NCBI RefSeq assembly: GCF_031843945.1
Contig: NZ_JAVTJJ010000001.1
Location: 744,001 to 808,000 of the forward strand
Direction: 5' to 3'
DNA length: 64,000 nucleotides
Source of the DNA: Paracidovorax sp031843945
GTDB lineage: Bacteria > Pseudomonadota > Gammaproteobacteria > Burkholderiales > Burkholderiaceae_C
The translations under genes and the position numbers were made by a program. Under the pieces are notes generated by a model, which was given only the letters and a program-made list of their open reading frames with translations, was not told where the DNA came from and made no database searches. Positions 1 through 8,257 of the stretch are shown one piece after another; position 1 is the first letter of the stretch, and each line of letters opens with the position of its first letter.

Positions 1-670
1 GGCACAGCCAGGTGCGGGCAGCGCCCTGCGGGCCCTCATCAAGGTAGTGCAGGCGCAGGCCGTCCAGCGCGGGCAGGTCGCTCACGTAATGCGGCGCCCA
101 GGGGTAGCCGGGCAGATCGGCAAAGTGGCGTTCGGGCGTCCTCAGTGCGTCGTCGCGCAGGGGGTGAGCGGCCTGGGCCTGCGCGCGCTGCTGCTGGCGG
201 CGGCGCTGGAAGAAATCGCTCAGCAGCGCGCCGCATTCAGCAGCCAGTACACCGCCTTGCAAACCGGTCTGGTGATTGAGCTTCGGCTGGGCAAACAAGT
301 TGACCACCGAGCCGGCCGCGCCCGTCTTCGCATCGGCCGCGCCAAACACCACGCGCGGCAGGCGCGCGTGCAGCATGGCGCCGCTGCACATGGCGCAGGG
401 CTCCAGCGTGACGTAGAGCGTGCAGCCGTCGAGCCGGTAGTTGCCCAGCCGCTCGGCCGCCGCGCGCAGGGCCGCGATCTCGGCATGCGCCGTGGGGTCA
501 TGGCCGGCGATGGGCGCGTTGCGGCCGGTGGCGATCACTTCACCCGCGCGCACGACGACGGCGCCCACCGGCACCTCGCCCGCGTCGGCGGCGGCACGGG
601 CTTCGGCCAGCGCCAGGCGCATCCAGACAGCGTCATCCTCCGAGGTGGCATGAAGGGTTGAATCACTCAT
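1..670 (-). CDS. tadA: TadA tRNA adenosine deaminase fused to a haloalkane-dehalogenase-like domain (3' end off window)
   Basis: The first ~160 residues are the zinc deaminase that converts A34 to inosine in tRNA-Arg(ACG). The HAE motif lies at H62/E64 and the PCAMC motif at C92/C95. The frame stays open beyond the usual TadA end. From about residue 176 it continues as TPERHFADLPGYPWAP...GLRLHYLDEGP, which resembles the N-terminus of DhlA-type haloalkane dehalogenases (alpha/beta hydrolase fold). The gene leaves the window after 223 codons, so the catalytic triad of the second domain cannot be seen. The ATG at 670 gives MSDSTLH; no clear Shine-Dalgarno precedes it, and its leader is the short repeat at 667-720. 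TadA is certain; the hydrolase assignment rests on about 45 residues. Confidence 0.88.
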   Translation of the reverse strand, partial: MSDSTLHATSEDDAVWMRLALAEARAAADAGEVPVGAVVVRAGEVIATGRNAPIAGHDPTAHAEIAALRAAAERLGNYRLDGCTLYVTLEPCAMCSGAMLHARLPRVVFGAADAKTGAAGSVVNLFAQPKLNHQTGLQGGVLAAECGALLSDFFQRRRQQQRAQAQAAHPLRDDALRTPERHFADLPGYPWAPHYVSDLPALDGLRLHYLDEGPQGAARTWLC

Positions 671-720
671 CTTTTGATAGCTACTTGCGCTTATTAGACA
701 AGCGCTGGAGGCATTTTTTT
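667..720 (+). repeat. Two-hairpin repeat, copy A
   Basis: Contains TAGCTACTTGCGCTTATTAGACAAGCGCTGGAGGC (in parts: TAGCTACTTGCGC, then AAGCGCTGGAGGC), the core shared with the other copies. It fills the whole gap between tadA and the upstream small membrane protein. It overlaps the start codon of tadA (668-670) and the stop codon of the neighbour (719-721). The first stem (GCTAT...ATAGC) is degraded on its left arm. Confidence 0.7.
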
Positions 721-973
721 ACTTGGATTCATCTTCGGGCATGGGGCGCGGCTGCTGCATCAGCGTGTCCATCTGCTGGCGCACCTGCTGCTGGATCTGC
801 TGGCTCTGGTCGCGCACCGAGCCAGTCGGCGCGCTGGCCGGAGATTGCGGCGAACCTGTGACGGTGGGCAGCGCCGGCACAGCCAATTGCGGAGCTGCCA
901 TCTGGCGCTTGGCCAGCACCGCCACGATGGCCAGCGCCACCACCAACCCGACCAACCCGAACGCTCTGAACAT
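719..973 (-). CDS. Small single-pass membrane protein of unknown function
   Basis: Encodes 84 residues. An N-terminal hydrophobic segment (FGLVGLVVALAIVAVLA, about residues 4-20) is followed by a short positive patch (KRQ). The rest is a Pro/Ala/Gln-rich soluble tail (PQLAVPALP..., QQIQQQVRQQMDTLMQQ) that could form a short helix. The ATG at 973 is preceded by AGGGG at a suitable distance, which argues against the longer upstream extension. The stop codon lies in repeat copy A. It is probably co-oriented with tadA. I do not recognise a named family; the topology suggests an inner-membrane anchor with a periplasmic or cytoplasmic tail. Confidence 0.6.
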   Translation of the reverse strand: MFRAFGLVGLVVALAIVAVLAKRQMAAPQLAVPALPTVTGSPQSPASAPTGSVRDQSQQIQQQVRQQMDTLMQQPRPMPEDESK

Positions 974-1070
974 CGCTTTGCCCCTGGAAAAACATGCGGG
1001 GGCCACTGTAGCGCGCCGCACAGCACAACGGCCGCTCGCGGCGGCCGTTGCGCAAGGCAAGAAACGCAGA

Positions 1071-2231
1071 TCAGTTCAGCGCAACGCGGGCGTTGGTGGG
1101 GTAGTGGTACAGCGTCACGGCAGGCTGGGTCAGCTCGCCCTTGGGGGTGAATGCCACGTTGGCCGTCACGCCCTTGTACTGCGTCTTGGCGATGAAGGGC
1201 GTGTACTTGCGCGGGTCCACCGAGTCAGCGCGCTTCATGGCGTCGACCAGCACCATGGCCGCGTCGTAGGCGTAGGGGCTGTAGATCTGGAACTGGCCAG
1301 GGAACTGCGCGTCGTAGCGCTTCTTCCACTCGGCTCCGCCCTGCATCTTGGTGACCGACGCACCGCCGGTGGCGCAGGTCACGTTCTTCAGCGTGGCGGA
1401 CTTGCTCGCCAGCTCGGGCAGCTTTTCGGTGCACAGCGCGTCGCCGCCGAAGAACTTCACTTGCCCCAGGCCCAGTTGCTCGATCTGGCGCAACATGGGG
1501 CCGGCCTGCGCGTCCAGCCCGCCGTAGAAGATGCCGTCGGGCTTCTTGCTCTTGAGCGAGGTCAGGATGGCCATGAAGTCGGTGGCACGGTCGTTGGTGA
1601 ATTCTTCGCCCACCACGGTCAGGCCCTTTTGCTGCGCGGTGGCCTTGAAGACTTGAGCCACGCCCTGGCCGTAGGCCGTGCGGTCGTCGATGATGGCCAC
1701 GGTCTTGAGCTTCAGGTGGTCGGCCGCGTAGATGGCCAGCGCCGCGCCCAGCGCGCTGTCGTTGGCGATCAGGCGAAAGGCGGTCTTGTAGCCGGGCTTG
1801 GTCAGGTCTGGGTTGGTGGCCGACGCGGTGATGTGCGGTAGATCGCACTTTTCATAGATGGTGGACGCGGGAATCGACGTGCCCGACTGCAGATGGCCCA
1901 CCACGCCAGCGACCTTCAAGTCGCACAGCTTCTGCGCCACAGCGGTGGCTTGGCGCGGGTCGCCCGCGTCGTCTTCGGCGGCCAGCTCGAACTTGATCTT
2001 CTTGCCGCCGATGACCAGGTTCTGCGCGTTCAAATCGGCGAGCGCCATGCGCACGCCGTTCTCGGTGTCCTTGCCGATGTGGGCGATGCCGCCTGACAGG
2101 GGGCCGACGTGGCCGATCTTGACGGCCTGCACGTCCTGGGCAGACGCGGTGGCCGCCGCTGCAAGGGCGCAGGCCAGGGCCGTCAGTTGCAGGGGCAAAC
2201 GCACGCGGGAAGCGGGGGGCAAAACAAACAT
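1071..2231 (-). CDS. Branched-chain amino acid ABC transporter substrate-binding protein (LivK-like)
   Basis: A periplasmic solute-binding protein of the type I LivJ/LivK family, 386 residues. The signal peptide (about residues 1-31, ending ATASAQD) is followed by VKIGHVGPLSGGIAHIGKD, the typical start of the mature ligand-binding fold. Inner motifs such as LAAEDDAGDPRQATAVAQKL and VAIIDDRTAYGQGVAQVF fit the two-lobe family. The ATG at 2231 has GGAGA upstream, so the 17-codon extension to 2282 is unlikely. No permease or ATPase genes lie alongside; many such binding proteins in Comamonadaceae are orphans. The ligand could be a branched-chain amino acid, amide or aromatic compound and cannot be read from the sequence. 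Confidence 0.9.
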   Translation of the reverse strand: MFVLPPASRVRLPLQLTALACALAAAATASAQDVQAVKIGHVGPLSGGIAHIGKDTENGVRMALADLNAQNLVIGGKKIKFELAAEDDAGDPRQATAVAQKLCDLKVAGVVGHLQSGTSIPASTIYEKCDLPHITASATNPDLTKPGYKTAFRLIANDSALGAALAIYAADHLKLKTVAIIDDRTAYGQGVAQVFKATAQQKGLTVVGEEFTNDRATDFMAILTSLKSKKPDGIFYGGLDAQAGPMLRQIEQLGLGQVKFFGGDALCTEKLPELASKSATLKNVTCATGGASVTKMQGGAEWKKRYDAQFPGQFQIYSPYAYDAAMVLVDAMKRADSVDPRKYTPFIAKTQYKGVTANVAFTPKGELTQPAVTLYHYPTNARVALN

Positions 2232-2412
2232 TCGGTCTCCGTGGCTGACTTGGATAAAAGTTGCCGCAGCCGGTTGCTGCAAGCCTGCCTATGCTAACCA
2301 GGACCGCACCAAGAACGGGCAAACCAGGGGCAAAGACGCGTCAATCTGGTGCAACCGCGCCCCACATTGCGAACCCATTTGCGCAACGGATCCAAGCCCA
2401 CCGTGCGCGGCG

Positions 2413-2685
2413 CAGCAGCTGCTGGATCTGCCGCCCATCCAGCTGCATGCGTCCACGCAGACCGACATCCGCACGCCCGAGAAAATGCGCCTCCTGCAGG
2501 ACGACGGGCTGTCGCAGATCGTGATCGGGCGCGAGCTGGACCTGCAGGAGATCGCCGCCTTGCGCGCTGCCACCGACCCTGCGCGCACTACCATCGAGTT
2601 CTTCTTGCAAGGCGCTGTGCGTGGCGTACTCGGGCCAGTGCTACATCACCCATACCCACACGGGCCGCAGCGCCAACCGCTACAG
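2413..2685 (+). pseudogene. Remnant of a U32-family peptidase / TrhP-type tRNA hydroxylation gene
   Basis: Translation of this stretch gives PPIQLHASTQTDIRTPEKMR and SQIVIGRELDLQEI, then after a frame change ALCVAYSGQCYITHTHTGRSANR. These match consecutive conserved blocks of the U32 family (YegQ/TrhP: HASTQ, R-EL, YSGQCYISH, GRSANR). The frame breaks near 2611-2616, within CAAGGCGCTGTGC, where about two bases seem to be missing. No start codon with upstream homology and no downstream homology after GRSANR are present, so only an internal piece of about 90 codons survives. The remainder was probably lost by deletion; repeat copy B follows directly. Confidence 0.75.
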
Positions 2686-2713
2686 TTCTACCGCACGCGG
2701 CCTGCGCTCCATT

Positions 2714-2776
2714 CGCTATCATAAAAGTAGCTACTAGCGCTGATAGAACAGGCGCTGCAGCCCTCTTTTCCATAAA
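2714..2776 (+). repeat. Two-hairpin repeat, copy B
   Basis: GCTATCATAAAAGTAGC is followed by TACTAGCGCTGATAGAACAGGCGCTGCAGCC (core AGCGCT...GGCGCT). The first stem is GCTAT/GTAGC-like; the second is weaker than in other copies. It sits between the U32 remnant and the MetY-type gene. Confidence 0.65.
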
Positions 2777-2931
2777 CCCTGTTGCGACTGCAAGCAACAC
2801 GGCCCACGCATAAGCTCATCGCCAAAGATTCGATCCGCGCACGCAACCCCGGTGCCAAAATGGCCGCGCCCGGCCCGCCCCCAAGCGGCGCGCAGGCGCC
2901 CTTTCACACACCCCATCGGGAGACACACTGC

Positions 2932-4218
2932 ATGAAGATCGAAACGCTTGCCGTCCACGCCGGCTACACGCCAGACCCCACGACCAAGGCCGTGGCGGTG
3001 CCCATCTACCAGACGGTGGCCTACGCCTTCGATAGCGCCCAGCACGGCGCGGATTTGTTCGACCTGAAGGTGCAGGGCAACATCTACAGCCGCATCATGA
3101 ATCCGACCAACGACGTGCTGGAAAAGCGCGTCGCGGCGCTGGAAGGCGGCATCGCCGCGCTGGCAGTGGCCTCGGGCATGGCGGCCATCACCTATGCCAT
3201 CCAGACCATCGCCGAGGCGGGCGACAACATTGTCTCGGCCGGCACGCTCTACGGCGGCACCTACAACCTGTTCGCCCACACGCTGCCGCAGCAAGGCATC
3301 ACCACCCGCTTCGCCGATGCGCGCGACCCGGCCAGTTTTGCGCGGTTGATCGACGAGCGGACGAAGGCCATCTTCATCGAATCCATCGGCAACCCGCTGG
3401 GCAACGTGACCGACATCCGCGCGCTGGCCGACATTGCCCACGCGCACGGCGTGCCGCTGATCGTCGACAACACCGTGCCCAGCCCCTACCTGCTGCGGCC
3501 CATCGAGCATGGTGCGGACATCGTCGTGCATTCGCTCACCAAGTACCTGGGCGGGCACGGCAACAGCGTGGGCGGCGCCATCGTGGACAGCGGCAAGTTC
3601 CCCTGGGCGGAGCACAGGGCGCGCTTTCCCCGCCTGAACGAGCCCGACGTGAGCTACCACGGCGTGGTCTACACAGAAGCGCTGGGCGAGGCGGCCTTCA
3701 TCGGCCGCGCCCGCGTTGTGCCGCTGCGCAATACCGGCGCCGCGCTGGCACCGCAGAACGCCTTCCTGATTCTGCAAGGCATCGAAACGCTGGCGCTGCG
3801 CATGGACCGCATCTGCGACAACGCGCTGGCGGTGGCCAGGCAGTTGCAAACGCACCCCAAGGTCGAATGGGTGCGCTACGCCGCCCTGCCCGACCATCCT
3901 GACCATGCCCTGGTGCAGCGGCAACTCGGCGGGCGCGCCTCGGGCATTCTGTCGTTCAGCTTGAAGACCCCGGACGGCATCGATCCCCGGGCGGCGGGCG
4001 CACGCTTTCTCGACGCGCTACAGCTCTTCACGCGGCTGGTCAACATCGGCGACGCGAAATCGCTGGCCACGCACCCGGCGTCCACCACGCACCGCCAGCT
4101 GAACGCGGCCGAGCTGGCCAACGCGGGCGTGAGCGAAGGCATGGTGCGCCTGTCGGTGGGCATCGAGCACATCGACGATCTGCTGGCCGACCTGGCCCAG
4201 GCGCTGGACGCGGTGTGA
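2932..4218 (+). CDS. metY: O-acetylhomoserine aminocarboxypropyltransferase / sulfhydrylase (MetY-type)
   Basis: A 428-residue PLP enzyme of the Cys/Met metabolism fold (type I). It forms homocysteine from O-acetylhomoserine and sulfide in methionine synthesis. The start METLAVHAGY...PIYQTVAYAFDSAQHGADLF is characteristic of the MetY subgroup, which is longer than MetB/MetC. The Schiff-base lysine is K204 in VVHSLTKYLGGHG. The ATG at 2932 has CGGGAGA upstream; the in-frame extension to 2782 lacks homology. The next gene (TonB-C lipoprotein) follows after 41 nt but is probably transcribed separately. O-succinylhomoserine cannot be excluded as substrate. Confidence 0.92.
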   Translation: MKIETLAVHAGYTPDPTTKAVAVPIYQTVAYAFDSAQHGADLFDLKVQGNIYSRIMNPTNDVLEKRVAALEGGIAALAVASGMAAITYAIQTIAEAGDNIVSAGTLYGGTYNLFAHTLPQQGITTRFADARDPASFARLIDERTKAIFIESIGNPLGNVTDIRALADIAHAHGVPLIVDNTVPSPYLLRPIEHGADIVVHSLTKYLGGHGNSVGGAIVDSGKFPWAEHRARFPRLNEPDVSYHGVVYTEALGEAAFIGRARVVPLRNTGAALAPQNAFLILQGIETLALRMDRICDNALAVARQLQTHPKVEWVRYAALPDHPDHALVQRQLGGRASGILSFSLKTPDGIDPRAAGARFLDALQLFTRLVNIGDAKSLATHPASTTHRQLNAAELANAGVSEGMVRLSVGIEHIDDLLADLAQALDAV

Positions 4219-4246
4219 GCCTGCGGCGTGGCAGGGCCGCTCGCGC

Positions 4247-4252
4247 GATACT
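4247..4252 (+). promoter_or_regulatory. Possible -10 element, leaderless start of the TonB-C lipoprotein
   Basis: GATACT ends 7 nt before the ATG at 4260, and no Shine-Dalgarno is present. It is one of several similarly placed hexamers in the window. Inference only. Confidence 0.3.
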
Positions 4253-4259
4253 CGGGGCC

Positions 4260-4709
4260 ATGACCCATCACCGCGCTCCCCTCGCCCGCCGCTCCCTCAC
4301 GCTGGCCGCGACGCTTGCAGCCAGTGTGCTGCTGGCGGCCTGCGGCACCGGCCCCGCCGGCTCCGACAAGACGGAAGAAGACTTCATTGCCTACCGCAAG
4401 AGCCAGGACCTGCTGGTGCTGCAGCAGCAGATCAGCCCGCCGCTGGACGCCCCGCTCAAGCTGCTCGAATCGCCCGAGCCGCGCTATCCCTCGTACCTGA
4501 TCACCATGGGGATCAAGGGCAATGTGGTGGTGGCTTTCGAGGTACTGCCCAGCGGACATGTGGGCGACGCCAAAGTGCTGCCCGGCACCGACGAGTCGTT
4601 GAACAAACCTGTGCTGGATGCAGTGCGCCGCTGGCGGTTCGATCCGCCGAAGCGCGATGGCAAGGCGGTTCGCCTGCAGTTGAAGCAGACGTTCAAGATG
4701 GCGCCCTGA
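4260..4709 (+). CDS. TonB C-terminal-domain lipoprotein
   Basis: A 149-residue protein with a lipoprotein signal (RRSLTLAATLAASVLLAAC; lipidated Cys at residue 28). The C-terminal half has the TonB/energy-transducer C-terminal fold: SPEPRYPSYLITMGIKG, VVVAFEVLPSGHV and DAVRRWRFDPPKRDG. There is no N-terminal transmembrane anchor and no Pro-rich spacer, so this is not a classical TonB that works with ExbBD. Such stand-alone TonB_C lipoproteins are common in betaproteobacteria and their partner is unknown. The ATG at 4260 gives a clean lipobox and is preferred over the longer frame from 4215, which overlaps the previous stop. It converges with egtB 13 nt downstream. Confidence 0.82.
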   Translation: MTHHRAPLARRSLTLAATLAASVLLAACGTGPAGSDKTEEDFIAYRKSQDLLVLQQQISPPLDAPLKLLESPEPRYPSYLITMGIKGNVVVAFEVLPSGHVGDAKVLPGTDESLNKPVLDAVRRWRFDPPKRDGKAVRLQLKQTFKMAP

Positions 4710-4722
4710 GGCGTCTGCCGCG

Positions 4723-6090
4723 TCAGGCGTCGCGCGCCAGGCGAATGCCGCTGACCTGCCAGCGCGCGCTGGCCGGAAAGAAATTGCGATAGCTGGCCCG
4801 CACATGGCCGGCCGGCGTTACGCAGGAGCCGCCGCGCAGCACGTACTGATTCACCATGAACTTGCCGTTGTACTCACCAACCGCGCCGTCGGCAATCCGA
4901 AAGCCGGGATAGGCGGAGTAGCTCGACTGCGTCCATTGCCAGGCATCGCCGAAGAGTTGCGCTAAAGGCGTGTCGCCTTCCGCGGGCGTGCTGCGTGCGG
5001 CGCGCGGGTGCCATTCGCCGCTGTCGGCAAAGTGGCCGACCGAGCTGTCTGCACCGGCTGCGGCTGCCTCCCATTCGGCCTCGGTCGGTAGCCGCGCACC
5101 GGCCCAGCGGGCATACGCATCGGCTTCGTAGTACGACAGGTGCACCGCCGGCCGATGCGGCGCGAGCGGGCAGGCGCCGGCAAGGGTGAACTCTTCCCAG
5201 GCCGCAGCGCCCTGCAATGGCGCGCTGCCGTCGGCACGACCTGCCACCCGCCGCCAGTACATCGGGTGCTCCAGCTGTTGCGATTTGCGCCAGTCCCAGC
5301 CTTCGGCCAGCCAGTGCGCAGACTCCCGGTAACCGCCGTCTTCCATGAAAGCGAGATATTCGCCGTTGGTGACCAGGCGCGAGGCCAGTTGGTACGGTGC
5401 CAGGTACACGCGATGGCGCGGAACCTCGTTGTCGAACGCGAAGCCTTGGCCGCCGTGGCCAATATCCACCAAACCGCCTTGAAAGCTGCGCCACGCCAGC
5501 GGCAATGCTGCGGGGTGCAGCGAAGCGCCTGAAGCCGCCGTAGCGCGGGCCCGCTCTTCATAAGCCGGCCACAGCGGGTTGCATGACAGCAGGTGCTTCA
5601 GGTCGGTGAGGATCAATTCCTGGTGCTGTTGCTCATGCTGCAGGCCCAGCTCGATCAGTTTGGTCAATGCCGCGTCGTCTGCGCGATCGCGCAACAGGCG
5701 CGCGATTCGGCCATCCACGTTCATGCGGTAGGCCAGCACCTGCGGCAGCGCCGGCCGTGTCAGCAGGCCGCGCTGGGCGCGCGGGTGCTGCGCGCCCAGC
5801 CCGTTGTAGTACGAATTGAACAGCACGCGAAATGACGGATGGAACGGTGCGAAGCCTGGCTCATACGACTCGAGCACGAAGGTTTCGAAGAACCAGGTGG
5901 TGTGCGCCAGATGCCATTTCACCGGGCTGGCATCGGGCATGGACTGCGCGCAGCAGTCTTCATCGGTCAGCGGCATGGCCAGTGCCGCCGTGGCCTGGCG
6001 CACGTCTTCGTAGTGGTGTAGCAAGGTAGCCCCGTCTGCGGCAGAGAAGGCGCTGATGTCTTGGGACGGAATGGGTCGGGTCATGGTCAT
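4723..6090 (-). CDS. egtB: Ergothioneine biosynthesis sulfoxide synthase EgtB
   Basis: 455 residues. It is a mononuclear non-heme iron enzyme that joins hercynine to a thiol (gamma-glutamylcysteine or cysteine) as a sulfoxide. The N-terminal DinB-like domain carries the iron ligands H60 (KWHLAHTTWFFE) and H152/H156 in HEQQHQE. The C-terminal formylglycine-generating-enzyme/sulfatase-modifying fold is visible as VPRHRVYLAPYQLASRLVTNGEY, RLPTEAEWEAAA and VLRGGSC. It lies 20 nt downstream of egtD on the same strand, so the two form an operon. The ATG at 6090 (MTMTRP) is preferred because the extension to 6159 runs into egtD. Thiol donor preference cannot be read here. Confidence 0.94.
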   Translation of the reverse strand: MTMTRPIPSQDISAFSAADGATLLHHYEDVRQATAALAMPLTDEDCCAQSMPDASPVKWHLAHTTWFFETFVLESYEPGFAPFHPSFRVLFNSYYNGLGAQHPRAQRGLLTRPALPQVLAYRMNVDGRIARLLRDRADDAALTKLIELGLQHEQQHQELILTDLKHLLSCNPLWPAYEERARATAASGASLHPAALPLAWRSFQGGLVDIGHGGQGFAFDNEVPRHRVYLAPYQLASRLVTNGEYLAFMEDGGYRESAHWLAEGWDWRKSQQLEHPMYWRRVAGRADGSAPLQGAAAWEEFTLAGACPLAPHRPAVHLSYYEADAYARWAGARLPTEAEWEAAAAGADSSVGHFADSGEWHPRAARSTPAEGDTPLAQLFGDAWQWTQSSYSAYPGFRIADGAVGEYNGKFMVNQYVLRGGSCVTPAGHVRASYRNFFPASARWQVSGIRLARDA

Positions 6091-6110
6091 ATTGGGCCTT
6101 GTCGTGTCGC

Positions 6111-7028
6111 TCAGGGGCGGGCATGCACCACGGCGTACCAGCCCTGGTCGTCCGTCCACGCCTGTGCGCGAGAAAAACCAGCGCCCGCCAGCAATGCCGA
6201 GAACGCGGGCAGCGTGTACTTGTAGCTGTTTTCGGTATGAATGCGCTCACCCACCGCGAACTGGCGCTGGCCGCCGGGCCAGCGCACACAGGCTTTGCTG
6301 CGCGCTTGCAGGTGCATCTCGATGCGCGACTGGGCGTCGTTGAAGAATGCCTGGTGCTGCCAGTCGCCCGGCGCGAAGTCACTGCCTATGAGACGGTTCA
6401 CATGGGCGAGCACGTTCAGGTTGAAAGCCGCCGTCACGCCAGCAGCGTCGTCGTACGCGGCCTCCAGCACATCCACGCTCTTGCGCAGATCGACGCCAAT
6501 CAACAGGGCGCCGTCAGCGTTCACCAGGGCGCGCATGTGACTCAGCAGCTCATGCGCTTGCGGCGGGTCGAAGTTGCCGATGGACGAGCCTGGGTAGAAC
6601 ACCAGCCGGCCAGCGCGCGGAATGTCTGGCGGCAGTGTGATGCCCTGGGTGATGTCGCCCGCCACCGCATGCGTGCGCAGGCCGGTCACGGCCGCGCCCA
6701 GGCGCGCCACGCCATCACGGAGAAAGTCAGCGGAAATGTCCACGCCCACGAAGCGCTCGGGCTGCAGCAGCCGACACAGCGTGCGGGCCTTTTCGCAGCT
6801 GCCGGCGCCCGGCTCGATCACCGTGGTGCAGGGCTTGACCGCACGTGCGATGTCTTCGCCATGCGCCTGCATCAAGGCGTTTTCGGTGCGCGTGGGGTAG
6901 TACTCCGGCACACGGGTGATCTCTTCGAACAGCTCGGAGCCGCGCTGGTCGTAGAAATACTTGGGTGAAATGCTGGCGGGGTGGCGCGACAGCCCCTGGA
7001 TGATGTCGAGATGCAATGGGTAGTGCAT
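6111..7028 (-). CDS. egtD: L-histidine N-alpha-methyltransferase EgtD
   Basis: A SAM-dependent enzyme that trimethylates histidine to hercynine, the first step of ergothioneine synthesis; cytosolic. Family signatures seen are LDIIQGLSRHPASISPKYFYD, IEPGAGSCEKARTL (SAM loop), YPGSSIGNFDP (the Asn that contacts the substrate amine) and HTENSYKYT (Glu and Ser of the imidazole pocket). With the ATG at 7028 it has 305 residues, slightly short of the usual ~320. The Shine-Dalgarno there is poor, and an upstream in-frame ATG at 7139 is possible but adds non-homologous sequence. First gene of egtD-egtB. Neither egtC (amidohydrolase) nor egtE (lyase) is nearby. Confidence 0.93.
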   Translation of the reverse strand: MHYPLHLDIIQGLSRHPASISPKYFYDQRGSELFEEITRVPEYYPTRTENALMQAHGEDIARAVKPCTTVIEPGAGSCEKARTLCRLLQPERFVGVDISADFLRDGVARLGAAVTGLRTHAVAGDITQGITLPPDIPRAGRLVFYPGSSIGNFDPPQAHELLSHMRALVNADGALLIGVDLRKSVDVLEAAYDDAAGVTAAFNLNVLAHVNRLIGSDFAPGDWQHQAFFNDAQSRIEMHLQARSKACVRWPGGQRQFAVGERIHTENSYKYTLPAFSALLAGAGFSRAQAWTDDQGWYAVVHARP

Positions 7029-7206
7029 GGCGTTCGGGGGAGCTGTGAATACGAAATGTACGGTGGCGGAAAAGGCATCCGCAGCGGCATAGATGATTGG
7101 GTCATGCCGATGTGACAGGATTGCAGAGCTGACCCGCATCGGCTGTAGGACTTGCCCGCTTCCGGGCTCGATCACCCCTGGCAAGGTCAATCCTTTGCCC
7201 ATCTCT

Positions 7207-7212
7207 GCTAAT
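7207..7212 (+). promoter_or_regulatory. Possible extended -10 element, leaderless start
   Basis: TGCTAAT-like sequence (GCTAAT) ends 8 nt before the ATG at 7221, and no Shine-Dalgarno is present. Inference only. Confidence 0.3.
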
Positions 7213-7220
7213 TTCAGCGC

Positions 7221-8252
7221 ATGGATTCACTCACTCAACTCGCCCTCGGCTCCGCCGTCTCCATCGCCGCGCTGGGTCGCCGCACCGCAGTGTGGAAGGC
7301 CGCCCTGTGGGGCGCCGCCGCCGGCACCTTGCCCGACCTGGACACCTTCATCGACCAGGGCGACGCCATCGCCAACATGGTGCTGCACCGGGCGGAAAGC
7401 CACGCCCTCTTCTATCTGACCCTGCTGTCGCTGCCGCTGGGCTGGCTGGCCGCGCGCGTGCATGGGCAATCGCACCAGTGGCGCCGCTGGTGGCTCGCCC
7501 TGTGGCTGGCGCTCATCACCCACCCGCTGCTGGACTGGATGACCGTGTACGGCACGCAGCTGCTGCGGCCGTTCGACGACACGCCGCTGGGCGTGGGCAG
7601 CATCTTCATCATCGACCCGGTCTACACGGTGCCGCTGCTTGCGGGCGTGTTGCTGGCCCTGCTGCTTCGCGGCGGGCGTGGGCTGCGGTGGAACGGCGTG
7701 GCGCTGGCGTTCACCACCCTCTACCTGGGCTGGAGCTTCGCGGCGCAGCAGTACGTGGCGCAGGTGGCGCGCCAGGCGCTGGCTCAGCGCGGCGTGCAGG
7801 CAGAGCGCGTGCTGGTCACGCCCACGCCTTTCAACACCGTGCTGTGGCGCGTGGTGGCCGTCACGCCCACGCAATACCTGGAAGGCTTCTATGCCCTGGC
7901 GGACGGCAAGAAGCCGATGCAGTGGACGGAACACCCTCGCGGTGCCGACCTGATCGCGCGCTACGGCCAGCACCCGCAGGTGCAGCGCATAGCGCACTTC
8001 AGCCGCGGCTTCTGGCGCCTGCAGCAAGATACGCGGGGCCACATCTTCGTGACCGACCTGCGCATGGGGCAAGAGCCGTCATACACCTTCCACTTCGACC
8101 TGGGGCCCGCCGATGCAGTGGCCGCTGGCGGTGGTGCCGTGACCCAGCAGTGGCAGCGGCCCGACATTGCGGCCGCCCTGCCCGCGCTGTGGCGGCGCAT
8201 GCGCGGGCATGGCGGCGGCAGCGGAATGTTCGGGGTGACGAGCGCCGAATGA
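7221..8252 (+). CDS. YdjM/YbcI-type membrane-bound metal-dependent hydrolase (DUF457)
   Basis: A 343-residue polytopic membrane protein. The N-terminus MDSLTQLALGSAVSIAALGRR and the pattern GTLPDLDTF...HRAESHALFY...THPLLDWMTVYGTQL contain the conserved Asp and His residues of the LexA-regulated YdjM family. About four to five hydrophobic segments occur before residue 180; the C-terminal ~150 residues are soluble. The family is annotated as a zinc/metal hydrolase, but its substrate is not established. It is divergent from egtD (192 nt between starts). Repeat copy C follows the stop codon by a few bases and may act as its terminator. Confidence 0.85.
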   Translation: MDSLTQLALGSAVSIAALGRRTAVWKAALWGAAAGTLPDLDTFIDQGDAIANMVLHRAESHALFYLTLLSLPLGWLAARVHGQSHQWRRWWLALWLALITHPLLDWMTVYGTQLLRPFDDTPLGVGSIFIIDPVYTVPLLAGVLLALLLRGGRGLRWNGVALAFTTLYLGWSFAAQQYVAQVARQALAQRGVQAERVLVTPTPFNTVLWRVVAVTPTQYLEGFYALADGKKPMQWTEHPRGADLIARYGQHPQVQRIAHFSRGFWRLQQDTRGHIFVTDLRMGQEPSYTFHFDLGPADAVAAGGGAVTQQWQRPDIAAALPALWRRMRGHGGGSGMFGVTSAE

Positions 8253-8257
8253 TAGAT

